DNA of 64,000 nt from Methylorubrum salsuginis. GTDB lineage: Bacteria; Pseudomonadota; Alphaproteobacteria; Rhizobiales; Beijerinckiaceae. The DNA is taken from the NCBI RefSeq assembly GCF_900114375.1, contig NZ_FOSV01000002.1:62001-126000 (forward strand), written 5' to 3'. A program made the position numbers and the translations under genes. Of this stretch, positions 54,473 through 63,960 are shown piece after piece. The first letter of the stretch is position 1. Each line of letters starts with the position of its first letter. The notes under the pieces were generated by a model. That model was not told where the DNA came from. It searched no databases and saw nothing but the letters and a program-made list of their open reading frames with translations.

Positions 54473-55702
54473 TCAACCTTCCGCCCGCAGCGCCGCCTCG
54501 ATCATCCCGGCGATGGCGAGCGCCCGCCCGTCGTCGCCGAAGCGGGCGATCACCTGAACGCCGAGCGGCAGCCCGTCGCCCGGCACCGGGACGGTGACGC
54601 AGGGCACGCCCATCAGGGTCCAGAGCCGGTTGAAGCGGGCGTCGCCGGTGGTGGCGATGGCAGGCGCCCGGCCGACCGCCGAGACGGTCAGGATCGCGTC
54701 GAAGCCTGAGAACATCTCCTTCAACTGGCGCCGCGCCCGGTGGGCGTCGCGGCGGGCCGAGTCGTATTGCGCGGCGGTCAGTTCCTGGGCCCGGTCGAGC
54801 TGAGGCCCCAGCACCGGCGGCAGGGCGGCGCGGTGCGTCGCGACTTCCCAGGCGAGCGCTTGGCGCGCCTCGAAATCCTGCACGGTCGGATGCGCGGCCC
54901 AGGCGCGGGCGAAGGGCTCGGGCAACGCGAGATCGACGAGGGTGGCGCCCGCCCGCTCGGCAGCTCGCGCGGCGCGGGTCAGCGCGTCGAGCGCCTCCGC
55001 GTCGGCCTCACCCGCGAACTCCTGGAGACAGAGGGCGATGCGCGGCGCGCCGGCCTCCGCGGTCTCGATGGCGGGCCGTTCGACGATCAGCGCCAGCGCG
55101 CGGGCGAGGTCGGGCACGAAGCGGGCAAACAGCCCGACCGTGTCGAGCGCCCAGGAAAACGTCTTCACCCCCACCGTCGGGATCAGCCGGAACGAGGGCT
55201 TGATCGCCGCGATCCCGCAGAAGGCCGCCGGGCGGATCACCGAGCCGCCGGTCTGGGTGCCGAGCGCCAGCGGCAGCAGCCCGGCCGCGACCGCCGCCGC
55301 CGAGCCCGAGGACGAGCCGCCCGGCGTATGGGCGGGATCGTGCGGGTTCACCGTGCCGCAGGGATCGAGCCCGGCAAAGGCCGTGGTCGCGGTCTTGGCC
55401 AGCGGCACGGCGCCGAGCGCGCGCAGCCGCGCCACCACCGCCGCGTCCGCCCGCGGGCGCCAGCCGGCATAGATCGGGGAGCCGTGCTCGGTCGCCATGT
55501 CGGCGGTGTCGATGATGTCCTTGATGCCGACCGCCACGCCGGCGAGCGGTCCCTCCGGGACGGGGCCCTCGGGCGCCATGCGCAGGATCGCGCCGAGGCT
55601 CGGGTCGCGCTCGGCGATGGCCGCGCGGGCCTCACGGATCGCGGCGTCCGGCGAGAGGCGCCCGGCCTCGATGCGGGTGCGGAGATCGACGAGCGAGATC
55701 AT
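54473..55702 (-). CDS. Amidase signature family hydrolase
   Basis: 409 residues from ATG 55702. The Ser-cisSer-Lys triad is visible: Lys61 in VAVGIKDIIDT, the cis-serine in PGGSSSGSAAAVA (128-134) and the nucleophile Ser154 in GTQTGGSVIRPAAFCG. The cytoplasmic form lacks a signal peptide. Members hydrolyse diverse amides, and the substrate cannot be named; the GatA role is unlikely because the gene is not with gatB/gatC and has lost the GatA-specific C-terminal part. It lies just upstream of chrA. Confidence 0.9.
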   Translation of the reverse strand: MISLVDLRTRIEAGRLSPDAAIREARAAIAERDPSLGAILRMAPEGPVPEGPLAGVAVGIKDIIDTADMATEHGSPIYAGWRPRADAAVVARLRALGAVPLAKTATTAFAGLDPCGTVNPHDPAHTPGGSSSGSAAAVAAGLLPLALGTQTGGSVIRPAAFCGIAAIKPSFRLIPTVGVKTFSWALDTVGLFARFVPDLARALALIVERPAIETAEAGAPRIALCLQEFAGEADAEALDALTRAARAAERAGATLVDLALPEPFARAWAAHPTVQDFEARQALAWEVATHRAALPPVLGPQLDRAQELTAAQYDSARRDAHRARRQLKEMFSGFDAILTVSAVGRAPAIATTGDARFNRLWTLMGVPCVTVPVPGDGLPLGVQVIARFGDDGRALAIAGMIEAALRAEG

Positions 55703-55835
55703 GCGCTTCGCGTGACGCTTGGGCGCCGCCCCTGTCAACACCGCTCCACAGGCCCGATGCACCGGAGACACGGTGACGGTGACTTCGTCCGCATCGTTAG
55801 CGTCGCGTTTACGGAAACGCGCCAACGTCGCACTC

Positions 55836-56810
55836 ATGTGGCGTAAAGTGTTTGCGTTTTCGGCCCTGGCGCTGTTCGGCGCGGGCCTCACCGGTTGCGC
55901 GATCAACCGGTTCGAGCGCCGTGAGGCGTGGCGCGACCAGGCGGAGCAGGCTTGCATCGCCCGGAAGCTGGTTCAGCCCACCGCGTGGGTCTCGCTGGCG
56001 CGCGAGATCGACGGGCCGGGCCCCTGCGGCATGCAGCAGCCCTACCGGGTCACCCGGCTCGGCAACGGCACGGTCGCACTCAAGCAGCGGATGACGCTGG
56101 CCTGCCCGGCGCTCGCCGAGGCCGAGGCGTGGCTCGCCGACACGATCCAGCCCGCCGCCAACCTCTATTTCGGCGTGCCGGTGGCCGAGATCAACGCAGG
56201 CTCCTATTCCTGCCGCGGGCGCAACAATCAGGTCGGCGCCAAGCTCTCCGAGCATTCCTTCGGCAACGCCGTCGACATCATGTCGTTTACGCTCGCCGAC
56301 GGCCACGTCATCACCGTCAAGGGCGGCTGGCGCGGCACGGAAGCTGAGCAGGCGTTTTTGCGCGAAGTCTTCGTGGGGGCCTGCGCCCGCTTCACCACGG
56401 TGCTGGCGCCGGGCTCGAACGTGTTCCACTACGACCATATCCACGTCGATCTCGCCCGCCACGATCCGCGGGGCCTGCGCCGCGTCTGCAAGCCGTTGCT
56501 GAAGTTCGAGTCGCAACTCTACGCCGCCGACGGCACGCCGCGGCCGATGGCGACGCCCCGCCCGCCCATGCGCCAGCCGGCCGCCCCGCAGGCGCCGGTC
56601 GATGTCGAGGAGGACGATCCCTACGGCCTGTCGCCGACCTCCTCGCGGAGCGGTGCGTCGCGCTACGCCCGGAGCCCGAGCCCCTCGGCGCCCTCGGCCT
56701 ACGTCGCCGCTCCGCCGCCGCCCCGCCCGCGGGTGGCCGCGGCACCCGCCGCCGGGGACGAGGCGGAGCCGATCCCGGCGCACGGCCCTTCGGACGAGCC
56801 GATCTACTGA
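55836..56810 (+). CDS. Extensin-like lipoprotein with M15 peptidase-type fold
   Basis: 324 residues from ATG 55836. The N-terminal lipobox is LTGC with Cys21 as the lipidated residue. The extensin-like C-terminal (ExlD) domain spans about 35-235 and carries SEHSFGNAVDI (His138, Asp145) and HYDHIHVD (His196/199/201), the zinc pattern of M15 D,D- and L,D-peptidases. A role in peptidoglycan turnover is therefore likely. The last 90 residues are Pro/Ala/Ser-rich and disordered. It is divergent from the amidase gene. A repeat B element begins in its stop codon. Confidence 0.88.
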   Translation: MWRKVFAFSALALFGAGLTGCAINRFERREAWRDQAEQACIARKLVQPTAWVSLAREIDGPGPCGMQQPYRVTRLGNGTVALKQRMTLACPALAEAEAWLADTIQPAANLYFGVPVAEINAGSYSCRGRNNQVGAKLSEHSFGNAVDIMSFTLADGHVITVKGGWRGTEAEQAFLREVFVGACARFTTVLAPGSNVFHYDHIHVDLARHDPRGLRRVCKPLLKFESQLYAADGTPRPMATPRPPMRQPAAPQAPVDVEEDDPYGLSPTSSRSGASRYARSPSPSAPSAYVAAPPPPRPRVAAAPAAGDEAEPIPAHGPSDEPIY

Positions 56811-56890
56811 GTGTCTCTCACAAGACTCCCGCTGCGCCGTCGCGTCCGGAGAGGTCATCGACAGTGAACGGGCGTTTTGCGAGGCACTCT
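56810..56890. repeat. Repeat family B, copy 2 (81 bases, starts inside a stop codon)
   Basis: Same length and termini as the element at 29247-29327, differing at about ten positions. Its first base is the last base of the TGA of the extensin-like gene. The ends are imperfect inverted repeats and there is no coding content. It lies between convergent genes and 13 bases before the zapE stop. Confidence 0.75.
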
Positions 56891-56902
56891 GAAGCCGGGG
56901 CG

Positions 56903-58120
56903 TCAGGTTTCCACCAGACCGGCGCTCGAGTCCGACAGGCCCTGCCCGTGAGCTTCCGCCAGATATTCCTCCGAGCGCATCTCGATCAGCCGTGAGACGG
57001 TGCGCTCGAATTCGAAGGCCTCGCGGCCGTCGGTCGCCGTGTAGAGACCCGGCGGCTCGGCGGCGGCCGACGCGACGAGCTTCACCTTGGCGTCGTAGAG
57101 CGTGTCGATCAGTGTGATGAAGCGCTTGGCCTCGTTGCGCTCGGCCTCGCCCATCACCGGGATGTCCGACACGATCAGCGTGTGGAAGGTGACCGCCAGC
57201 GCCATGTAGTCGGAGGCGCCGAGCGGCTTGCGGCAGAGGTCGTCGAAGCCGAAGCGGGCGACGCCGCCGGCTTCTTCGGGCACCGCCACCTCGCGGCCTT
57301 TCACCCGGACTTTCGCGGGCACGCCCTTCGCCTTGCCGGTGAGCGCCTTGAAGGCGGCATCGAGCGCCTGCGCCGCGTGCCCGTCGGCGGGCACGTGGTA
57401 GACCGAGGCGCCGCCGAGTTTTTCCAGGCGGAAATCCGTGCGGGAATCGAGCCGCAGCACGGTGACGCGCTGCTTCAGCTCGGCCACGAACGGCAGGAAC
57501 AGGGCGCGGTTGAGCCCGCCCTCGTAGAGCCGGTCGGGCTCGACGTTCGAGGTCGCCACCACGGTGACGCCGTGGCGGAACAGGACGGCGAACAGGCGCC
57601 CCAGCAGCATCGCGTCGGCGATGTCGGTGACGGTGAACTCGTCGAAACAGAGGAGCGTGGCCTCCGCCGCCAGCGCCTCGGCCACCGGCGGGATCGGGTC
57701 GTCGCCCTTGGCGGTGCCGTTCTTCACCGCCTGCCGGTGGGCGTGGATGCGCTCATGCGCGTCGGCCATGAAGCCGTGGAAATGGACCCGCCGCTTCGGG
57801 CCGGGGGCGGCCTCGTGGAAGAGGTCCATCAGCATGGTCTTGCCGCGGCCGACCGAGCCCCAGACGTAGAGGCCCTTCGTGGCCTCCGTCCCCTCGTCCT
57901 TGCGGCCGAACAGCCAGCCCAGCGCCGAGCCCTTCTTGGCGCGCCGCCGCCGCGACAACGCCTGCAGCAATTCGTCTAAAGCCGCCACGAGGCGCAGTTG
58001 CGCCGGATCGCGCTCGATCCCGCCGGCCGCCACGAGGGCGTCGTAGCGGTCCCGCACCGGGCCGGGATGGAGCGCGCCGGAGCGGGCGTGATCGGAGGGG
58101 GCGAGCTTGTCCGTGGGCAT
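56903..58120 (-). CDS. zapE: AFG1/ZapE-like ATPase
   Basis: 405-residue AAA ATPase of the AFG1/ZapE family. In E. coli ZapE interacts with FtsZ at the late divisome under low oxygen, and mitochondrial AFG1 helps protein quality control. YVWGSVGRGKTMLMDLF is Walker A (88-95), TLLCFDEFTVTDIADAMLL is Walker B, and TSNVEPDRLYEGGLNRALFLPF carries the sensor. The N-terminal helix PVRDRYDALVAAGGIERDPAQ is standard. It is a single gene between a repeat and the GNAT gene; its promoter would lie in 58121-58363, where I see no gene. Confidence 0.95.
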   Translation of the reverse strand: MPTDKLAPSDHARSGALHPGPVRDRYDALVAAGGIERDPAQLRLVAALDELLQALSRRRRAKKGSALGWLFGRKDEGTEATKGLYVWGSVGRGKTMLMDLFHEAAPGPKRRVHFHGFMADAHERIHAHRQAVKNGTAKGDDPIPPVAEALAAEATLLCFDEFTVTDIADAMLLGRLFAVLFRHGVTVVATSNVEPDRLYEGGLNRALFLPFVAELKQRVTVLRLDSRTDFRLEKLGGASVYHVPADGHAAQALDAAFKALTGKAKGVPAKVRVKGREVAVPEEAGGVARFGFDDLCRKPLGASDYMALAVTFHTLIVSDIPVMGEAERNEAKRFITLIDTLYDAKVKLVASAAAEPPGLYTATDGREAFEFERTVSRLIEMRSEEYLAEAHGQGLSDSSAGLVET

Positions 58121-58363
58121 CCGGGCCGCGTGTTTGGGCGGCCTGTCGGGCCGGGCTTGTCCTTAAGTGCCGTGCGGTCCCGCCGGGATCAAGCCGGCAT
58201 GGTCGAGCCTGGGCGCGCGGGCCAGCCATGCGGGAGAAACCGCCGATCCGGCATTTTGCTGCATTGCAACAATCCCGGCCCGTCGCCAGTTTCCGCCGTG
58301 GGAGGGGGAGCGTGCCGGCCGTCGAACGTGTCTCGGCCGGTCCTTGAGGCGAAGGCGCGTATC

Positions 58364-58972
58364 ATGCCCTCTCCGGACCTTTCGTCCCGAACCGTACCCT
58401 CCGCGAGGAGCGTCTGCCGCCGCCTCTGGCCGGGGGATGCCGCCGCCGTGCGGGCCCATTTCCTGCGCCTCGACCCCGACGCCCGCGCCAGCCGGTTCAT
58501 GGCCGCCCTCGGAGACGCCGCGGTGGCGGCCCATGCCGAGCGCGCGATGCAGGCGCCGGGCCTGATGTTCGGCGTCTTCGTCGACGACGCGCTGCGGGGC
58601 CTTGCCGAGTTGCGCCCGCTCGGCCGTGAGGGGCTGGCCGGCCGGTTCGGCGCACGCGCCGAGGGTGCGCTCGCGGTCGAGCGGGGTTTTCGATGCGCCG
58701 GCCACGGCGGGCTGCTGCTGGAGCGGCTGGCGGAGGCCGCGCGCAACCGCGGCGTGCGCGAGCTCCATCTGCGCTGTCTGCCGGTGAACGGGGCGATGCG
58801 GCGACTGGCCGCCCGCCTCGGCGCGGAGGTTCGGTTGCGCGACGGCGAGAGCGAGGCGGCGCTTCGCCTCACCCGGCCGACGCCGCTCTCGCTCTGGCGC
58901 GAGGGCGTGGAAGGCTTGCTCGATCTGGGGCTTGCCGTCGCCGCACCCGCATCGTTGCCGCGGGCGGCGTGA
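58364..58972 (+). CDS. GNAT-fold acetyltransferase-like protein
   Basis: 202 residues from ATG 58364. The fold order fits GNAT: RLWPGDAAAVRAHFLRLDPDARASRFM (helices 1-2), GVFVDDALRGLAELRPL (strands 2-3), ALAVERGFRCAGHGGLLLERLAEAARNRGVREL. In the last stretch the acetyl-CoA loop is RCAGHGGLLL rather than the consensus Q/RxxGxG/A, so cofactor binding is plausible but degenerate. NGAMRRLAARLGAEVRL follows as in the family. The substrate is unknown. It is divergent from zapE. Confidence 0.82.
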   Translation: MPSPDLSSRTVPSARSVCRRLWPGDAAAVRAHFLRLDPDARASRFMAALGDAAVAAHAERAMQAPGLMFGVFVDDALRGLAELRPLGREGLAGRFGARAEGALAVERGFRCAGHGGLLLERLAEAARNRGVRELHLRCLPVNGAMRRLAARLGAEVRLRDGESEAALRLTRPTPLSLWREGVEGLLDLGLAVAAPASLPRAA

Positions 58973-58981
58973 GGATGACCG

Positions 58982-59500
58982 TCAGGCCGCGTCGATCACC
59001 GTCACGCGGGCGAAGCCTTCCGCTTGCGTCGGCGGCTCGAACAGGCGCTCGACGGAGCGGATGCTCGCCTCCGGCACGATCCGGTCGGCACGCCGCATCG
59101 CATTGCGGGCCAGGGCCACGGTCAGGGGAACGCGGATCCAGACCGCCTCGACCGGGATCCCCTGCCGGGTGGCCTGGATCAGGATCGGCCGCCGGTGCCG
59201 CATGCCGGGCAGGGCCGCATCGAAATAGAGCGTGTCGGCATCGGCGTCCTGCGCCGCGACCCAAGTGGACTTGCCGGCTCCCTGGAGACCGCACACCACG
59301 ACGATCCGTCGGGGTGGGGCCGGTCCCGTCAACCGCGCCTCGAGCCGAGCGAAGGCGGTGCGCCAAGCCTCGGCGCTGCGCTCGGGCGTCCAGACGCGGG
59401 CGCCCTCGGTTTCGAGGAAACTGTCCGGATCGATGACATGCTGATCCGGCACGGTCTCCTCAGGCAGCCTCGCCGGGCCATGCGACGATCCGGTCGACAT
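58982..59500 (-). CDS. P-loop kinase-like ATPase
   Basis: Walker [16 protein letters not shown] and a short fold ending [10 protein letters not shown] resemble the AAA/T4-polynucleotide-kinase-like P-loop kinases. [37 protein letters not shown] and [20 protein letters not shown] fit a small-molecule or nucleotide kinase with an arginine lid. From ATG 59500 the product is 172 residues and overlaps the upstream ycgN-like gene by 41 bases. A GTG at 59452, directly after GAGGAG and eight bases past that stop, would give 156 residues and may be the real start. The substrate is unknown. Confidence 0.78.
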   Translation of the reverse strand: MSTGSSHGPARLPEETVPDQHVIDPDSFLETEGARVWTPERSAEAWRTAFARLEARLTGPAPPRRIVVVCGLQGAGKSTWVAAQDADADTLYFDAALPGMRHRRPILIQATRQGIPVEAVWIRVPLTVALARNAMRRADRIVPEASIRSVERLFEPPTQAEGFARVTVIDAA

Positions 59501-59924
59501 ACTCGTCTTCCGAAAACTCCTCCTCGTTGCCCGAGACGCGCCCGCGCACCGAGATGCCGGCCTCGTGGACGCTGGCCTTTCGCCCCGTGATCAGCGGATG
59601 CCAGCCCGGTAGGTCGCGGCCCTCGCGCAGGAGGCGGTAGGCGCAGGTCGGCGGCAGCCACGGAATCTCGCGCACCGCCTGCGGGGTTAGCCGCACGCAG
59701 TCCGGCACGCGTTTCGCCCGGTTGCGGTAGTCGCGGCAGCGGCAGGCATGGGCGTCGAGCAGGGTGCAGCCGATATCGGTGTGGTGAATCTCGCCCGTAT
59801 CGTCGTCCTCGAGCTTCAGGAGGCAGCAACGACCGCAGCCGTCGCACAGGCTCTCCCACTCCGCCGGGTTCATCTGTTCGAGGGTCTTGACCCGCCAGAA
59901 CGGCCCCTCGCCGCGCTCCGCCAT
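59460..59924 (-). CDS. YcgN/YkgJ-type cysteine cluster protein (UPF0260)
   Basis: 154 residues from ATG 59924; an ATG at 59960 would add 12. Cysteines occur in the pattern [11 protein letters not shown], then [20 protein letters not shown], and PPTCAYRLL, matching the UPF0260/YkgJ family, which is thought to bind zinc or an Fe-S cluster. [26 protein letters not shown] is the standard family start. The function is unknown. It is followed by the overlapping P-loop kinase-like gene and divergent from the PBP gene. Confidence 0.9.
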   Translation of the reverse strand: MAERGEGPFWRVKTLEQMNPAEWESLCDGCGRCCLLKLEDDDTGEIHHTDIGCTLLDAHACRCRDYRNRAKRVPDCVRLTPQAVREIPWLPPTCAYRLLREGRDLPGWHPLITGRKASVHEAGISVRGRVSGNEEEFSEDEYVDRIVAWPGEAA

Positions 59925-60213
59925 GATGTCGGCGCCTCGCTTCTCTCGTGTTCGTTCCATTCCGGGATGGCCTCTCCTGCCGCATGGCGGAAGAACGGGC
60001 AAGCGCGACGGCGCTTTGGCCCCATCTTCGGCCACACGCTCGCCCGGATCGGCGGCGAGGCTGGATCGCCGACGCGCCCGTTAAGGTTAAATGAACATCA
60101 ACGCGTCCGGGTCGGGCGCTTGGCCCCGGCCTCGCGTTCCTTAACGGACACGAAAGCTCGCGGGCCCGCCCCTGTCCTGATACAGAACGGCAGGAGCATC
60201 GCGCGGACGTCCG

Positions 60214-62523
60214 GTGCCTCTACGGCCGGCCCTGAAGGTAAGAGAAGCGGATCACCCCGTGCGCCTGCCCAGCCTCAAGACGCTGAAGACACGGCTCTCC
60301 CGTGGGGCGCTGGCGTTCGACGCCTGGGTCAATGCCGGGCTCTACGAGGGCGGTCACTCCACCACCGAGGCCTACGAGCGCTTCCAGGCGCGCATGCAGG
60401 TCTTCGCCTTCCGCGGCTGGAAGCGCGTCCTGCTCGATCTGACGAGCGAGGGCGTCACGGTGGGGGCGGCGGGGGCGATGGTCCTGCTGTTCCTGGCGCA
60501 ACCCGCCTTCAACCTCACCAGCGACAACTGGCTCAAGGCCCAGGATCTGGCCGTCACCTTCCTCGACCGCTACGGCACCGAAGTCGGGCGGCGCGGCATC
60601 AAGCACGACGATTCGCTCAAGTTCGACGACTTCCCCGAGCTGATGATCAAGGCGCTGCTGTCCACCGAGGACCGGCGCTTCTACGAGCATTACGGCATCG
60701 ACCCGATCGGCACCGCCCGCGCGCTGGTGTCGAACTCGAGCGGAAAGGGCGGCACACAGGGCGGCTCGACCCTGACGCAGCAGCTCGCCAAGAACCTGTT
60801 TCTCTCCAACGAGCGCTCGCTGGAGCGCAAGGTGAACGAGGCGTTCCTGGCCTTCTGGTTGGAGAGCCACCTCACCAAGAACCAGATCCTCAAGCTCTAT
60901 CTCGACCGCGCCTATATGGGCGGCGGCACCTTCGGCGCGGTGGCGGCGGCCGACTATTATTTCGGCAAGCGCCTGCAGGACGTGACGCTGGCGGAGGCCG
61001 CGATGCTGGCGGGCCTGTTCAAGGCCCCGACCAAGTACTCGCCCAACGTCAACCTGCCCGCCGCCCGCGGCCGGGCCGTGGACGTGCTGCACAACATGGT
61101 CGAAGCCGGCTTCGTCACCGAAGGGCAGATCCAGACGGCGTTGCGCAACCCCGCCACCCCGGTGACCCGCACCCGCGACATCACCGCCGACTACTATCTC
61201 GACTGGGCCTTCAACGAGGTGAAGCGGATGGCGGATGCGGGCAAGCTCCGCAACGACCGCGTGCTCACCGTCAAGACGCCCCTCGACCTCTCGATCCAGA
61301 AGTCGGCCGACCAGGCGGTCGAGGGCATGCTGCGGCGCCTGGGCGACCAGTACGACGTGGACGAGGCCGGCGTCGTCATCCTCGATCCCGACGGGGCCTT
61401 GCGCGCCATGGTCGGCGGTGCCGATTACGGCGAGAGCCAGTTCAACCGCGCCACCGATGCGCTGCGCCAGCCCGGCTCCTCGTTCAAGCCCTACGTCTAC
61501 GCCGCGGCCCTCGCCTCGGGCCTGTTCAAGCCGGACACGCCCGTGGTCGATTCGCCGGTCTGCGTCGGCAATTGGTGCCCGCAGAATTACGGCCGCTCCT
61601 ACTCCGGCCGCCAGCCGATGTGGCTCGCGGTGGCGAAATCGGTCAACACGATCCCGATCAAGGTCACCACCGCCATCGGCAAGGGAATGGGCATCACCCA
61701 CGAGTGGAACGCCGCCAAGGCGGGCCGCGCCAAGATCATCCAGCTCGCCAAGGCGATGGGCGTGACGACCCCGCTCACCGATACGCCCTCGCTGCCCATC
61801 GGTGCGACCGAGGTGACGGTGATGGATCAGGCGGCGGGCTTTGCCGTGTTCGCCAACGGGGGGCGGCTCGCCAAGCCCTACGCCGCGGTCGAGGTGAAGA
61901 ATTCGAGCGGCGAAGTGATCTACCGCCACGCCGACGAGGCGCCGGTGCAGGTGCTCTCGTCCCAGGTGACGGCCGACATGAACTACATGCTCAACAAGGT
62001 CGTCGAGGAGGGCACCGCGCGCAAGGCCCAGATCGAGGGCGTGAAGGTGGCGGGCAAGACCGGCACCACCAACGGCTACCGCGATGCGTGGTTCGTCGGC
62101 TACACCGGCAATTATGTCGGCGCCGTCTGGTACGGCAACGACGACCACAGCCCGACCAACAAGATGACCGGCGGTTCGCTTCCCGCGATGACGTGGCACG
62201 AGATCATGGCGCCCGCCCACCAGGGCATCGAGCTGAAGCCGATGCCGGGCCTGAACGACCGCAAGGGCAGCCCGCAGGTCGCCCAGACCGAGACCGCGGC
62301 CGCCGCCGCGAGCGCGGGCGGACGCCTGTCGCGTCGCTCGTTCGAGGTGTTGTCGGGCCTCAACGGCCTGTTCCGTAGCGTCGAGGCCGACCGCTCGGCG
62401 GCGACGCAGGCCCCGAGCGGCGGCCCGGCCCGCCAGGGTTCCCTCGGAGGCCAGAAGGTGCCCGGCCTCGCTCCCGTGGACGTCGCCGAGGGCGCCCGCG
62501 CCGCCGGCTTCGGCACACCTTAA
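60214..62523 (+). CDS. Class A penicillin-binding protein (PBP1-type)
   Basis: Bifunctional peptidoglycan synthase of up to 769 residues (GTG 60214; a GTG at 60259 would remove 15). A cytoplasmic start and one membrane segment (about 82-97) lead to the GT51 glycosyltransferase with catalytic Glu152 in STEDRRFYEHYGID and GGSTLTQQLAKN (183-194). The transpeptidase has SxxK at 422-425 (SSFK), SVN at 476-478 and KTGTT at 615-619. The tail (about 690-769) is Ala/Gly-rich. There is no OB insertion as in PBP1A of E. coli. The spacer 60036-60213 holds its promoter, including AT-rich TTAAGGTTAAATG. Confidence 0.95.
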   Translation: MPLRPALKVREADHPVRLPSLKTLKTRLSRGALAFDAWVNAGLYEGGHSTTEAYERFQARMQVFAFRGWKRVLLDLTSEGVTVGAAGAMVLLFLAQPAFNLTSDNWLKAQDLAVTFLDRYGTEVGRRGIKHDDSLKFDDFPELMIKALLSTEDRRFYEHYGIDPIGTARALVSNSSGKGGTQGGSTLTQQLAKNLFLSNERSLERKVNEAFLAFWLESHLTKNQILKLYLDRAYMGGGTFGAVAAADYYFGKRLQDVTLAEAAMLAGLFKAPTKYSPNVNLPAARGRAVDVLHNMVEAGFVTEGQIQTALRNPATPVTRTRDITADYYLDWAFNEVKRMADAGKLRNDRVLTVKTPLDLSIQKSADQAVEGMLRRLGDQYDVDEAGVVILDPDGALRAMVGGADYGESQFNRATDALRQPGSSFKPYVYAAALASGLFKPDTPVVDSPVCVGNWCPQNYGRSYSGRQPMWLAVAKSVNTIPIKVTTAIGKGMGITHEWNAAKAGRAKIIQLAKAMGVTTPLTDTPSLPIGATEVTVMDQAAGFAVFANGGRLAKPYAAVEVKNSSGEVIYRHADEAPVQVLSSQVTADMNYMLNKVVEEGTARKAQIEGVKVAGKTGTTNGYRDAWFVGYTGNYVGAVWYGNDDHSPTNKMTGGSLPAMTWHEIMAPAHQGIELKPMPGLNDRKGSPQVAQTETAAAAASAGGRLSRRSFEVLSGLNGLFRSVEADRSAATQAPSGGPARQGSLGGQKVPGLAPVDVAEGARAAGFGTP

Positions 62524-62534
62524 GCGCCGCCCGC

Positions 62535-63224
62535 ATGGACATGCAGGCACCGAACGGAGCCGGCAGGGGCGCCGACCCCTCGGCCGGAGCGCCCGCGCGG
62601 CGGGGGCGGCGCCTCGGCGCGCTCCTGTGGGGGGCGACCTCGCGCAGCGCGCGGGTCGGGCTCGTGGTCTACGCCCTGGCGCTCGGCGGCGTGCTCGGCC
62701 TCGTCACCGCCGATTACGCCACCAGCGGCGGCTATCCCTTCGGCGGCACCCCGATCGGAAGCTGGACGGCGTGGCCCAAGGCCGGCTCCCTCGATGCCGA
62801 CCCCTATACCCGGGCGGTCAACGCGCGGCGCGGCGACATCCCGCTGGCCGTCGGAGAGGGCATGCTGCTGACGGCGTCGGCCGACGATGACGGCCGGACG
62901 CTGGACGCGACCTGCACCTATCGCCTGTCCGGCGTCACGCCTCCGGCCCGCGCCTGGACCGTGACCGTCACCGGCCGCGGCGCCGCCGAGCAGGCGCCGA
63001 TGCGCGACAGCTTCACCTCCACCGAGATCCTGCGCGACGCCGACGGCCAGTTCGCGATCCTGCTCTCCCCGCAAGTCCAGCCGGGCAACTGGCTACCGAT
63101 GCCGCGCCCGCGCGGGCCGGTGCGGCTGGCGCTGCGCCTCTACGACACGCCGGTCGCCGCGAGCGTCAGTTCCCTCGACCGCGACAGCCTGCCGGCGATC
63201 GAGCGGGTGGGATGCGCCCGATGA
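62535..63224 (+). CDS. DUF1214 membrane-anchored protein
   Basis: 229 residues. After a basic Pro/Ala/Gly-rich start one membrane segment (about 39-60, ARVGLVVYALALGGVLGLVTADY) anchors a periplasmic DUF1214 domain. GSWTAWPKAGSLDADPYTRAV, the middle WTVTVTGRG and the end SLDRDSLPAIERVGCAR are seen. The function is unknown; in related bacteria DUF1214 and DUF1254 genes occur as a pair. It follows the PBP gene by 11 bases and overlaps the next gene (ATGA), so all three may be one operon linked to the cell envelope. Confidence 0.85.
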   Translation: MDMQAPNGAGRGADPSAGAPARRGRRLGALLWGATSRSARVGLVVYALALGGVLGLVTADYATSGGYPFGGTPIGSWTAWPKAGSLDADPYTRAVNARRGDIPLAVGEGMLLTASADDDGRTLDATCTYRLSGVTPPARAWTVTVTGRGAAEQAPMRDSFTSTEILRDADGQFAILLSPQVQPGNWLPMPRPRGPVRLALRLYDTPVAASVSSLDRDSLPAIERVGCAR

Positions 63225-63814
63225 AACGCGGCCCCTTCCTCCTCGCCACCGCCGCCGGGCTGGTGATCGCGGGCCTCGTCCATGTGGCCACCGTGCTCGC
63301 CATCCCGCGCTTCGCCGAGGGCGATGCCTTCTTCCGGGCCCAGGCCTCCGAGACCCTCGACCATCCCCTTCGCATCCACGGCCTGGCCGGGGATGCCCCG
63401 CTGTCGGAATCCTGGCTGCCCAACCCCGATCCCGCGGTGTCGGTCGGCGTCTGCTCCTACGATCTCGACGACGGGCCGATGCGGGTCTCGGCCCAGGCCG
63501 GCCCGCTGATGCTCTCGGTCTCGGTCCATGCCCGCCGCGGGGCCTTCTACGCGCTGACCGATCAGGCGGCGGTGCGCGGCGGCCTCGACCTCGTGGTGAT
63601 GACCCGCGCCCAGTACGACGAGGCGCTGGCCAACGACGTGGCCGGCGAGGTGACCCGCGACGTGCGCATCGTCGCCCCCGCCCGCCGCGGCTTCGCGGTG
63701 GTGCGCGTCATTGCCGCGCTGCCGAGCCAGCGCGCCGCCGCCGACGCGGCCGTCCAGGCGGTCGGCTGCACCATCGACAGCCCGGCCGAGCCGACGGAAG
63801 ACGGGAAGGGCTGA
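63221..63814 (+). CDS. DUF1254-like partner protein with N-terminal anchor
   Basis: 197 residues from ATG 63221, which overlaps the DUF1214 stop. An N-terminal membrane segment (LLATAAGLVIAGLVHVATVLAIP) is followed by FAEGDAFFRAQA, WLPNPDPAVSVGVCSYDLDDGPMRV and YALTDQAAVRGGLDLVVMTRAQYDE. This resembles the short DUF1254-associated proteins paired with DUF1214, but the assignment is by context. The protein probably lies in the periplasm, anchored to the inner membrane. It is the last gene of the window. Confidence 0.78.
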   Translation: MKRGPFLLATAAGLVIAGLVHVATVLAIPRFAEGDAFFRAQASETLDHPLRIHGLAGDAPLSESWLPNPDPAVSVGVCSYDLDDGPMRVSAQAGPLMLSVSVHARRGAFYALTDQAAVRGGLDLVVMTRAQYDEALANDVAGEVTRDVRIVAPARRGFAVVRVIAALPSQRAAADAAVQAVGCTIDSPAEPTEDGKG

Positions 63815-63831
63815 GGCGCCGCAGCCTATAA

Positions 63832-63960
63832 CCTCCCCCCTCTGCGGGGGAGGGGGCCCGCGGAGCGGGCGGGAGAGGGGAGCGACGGTTCCGGATGGTT
63901 CGGAGCCAGCCCCTCACCCGCCCCCTTCGGAGCCACCCTCTCCCGCGGAGGGGAGAGGGG
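63832..63960. repeat. GC-rich palindromic repeat at the right edge (family D relative)
   Basis: Contains CCTCCCC...GGGGGAGG, CCCGCGGAGCGGG and CCCTCTCCC...GGGGAGAGGGG type arms, related by the CTCTCCC/GGGAGAG words to the element at 43197-43393. It follows the last gene and may also terminate it. The remaining 40 bases to the right edge show no gene. A small similar hairpin (TCCTCCCC..GGGGGAGGGG) lies at about 17331-17350. Confidence 0.6.

Noticed and set aside
54473..55702. Amidase gene as gatA
   Set aside because: No gatB/gatC nearby, the protein is about 409 residues rather than about 490, and the GatA-specific C-terminal part is missing.
60081..60095. CtrA site before the PBP gene
   Set aside because: TTAA-GG-TTAA has a two-base spacer, not the seven required.
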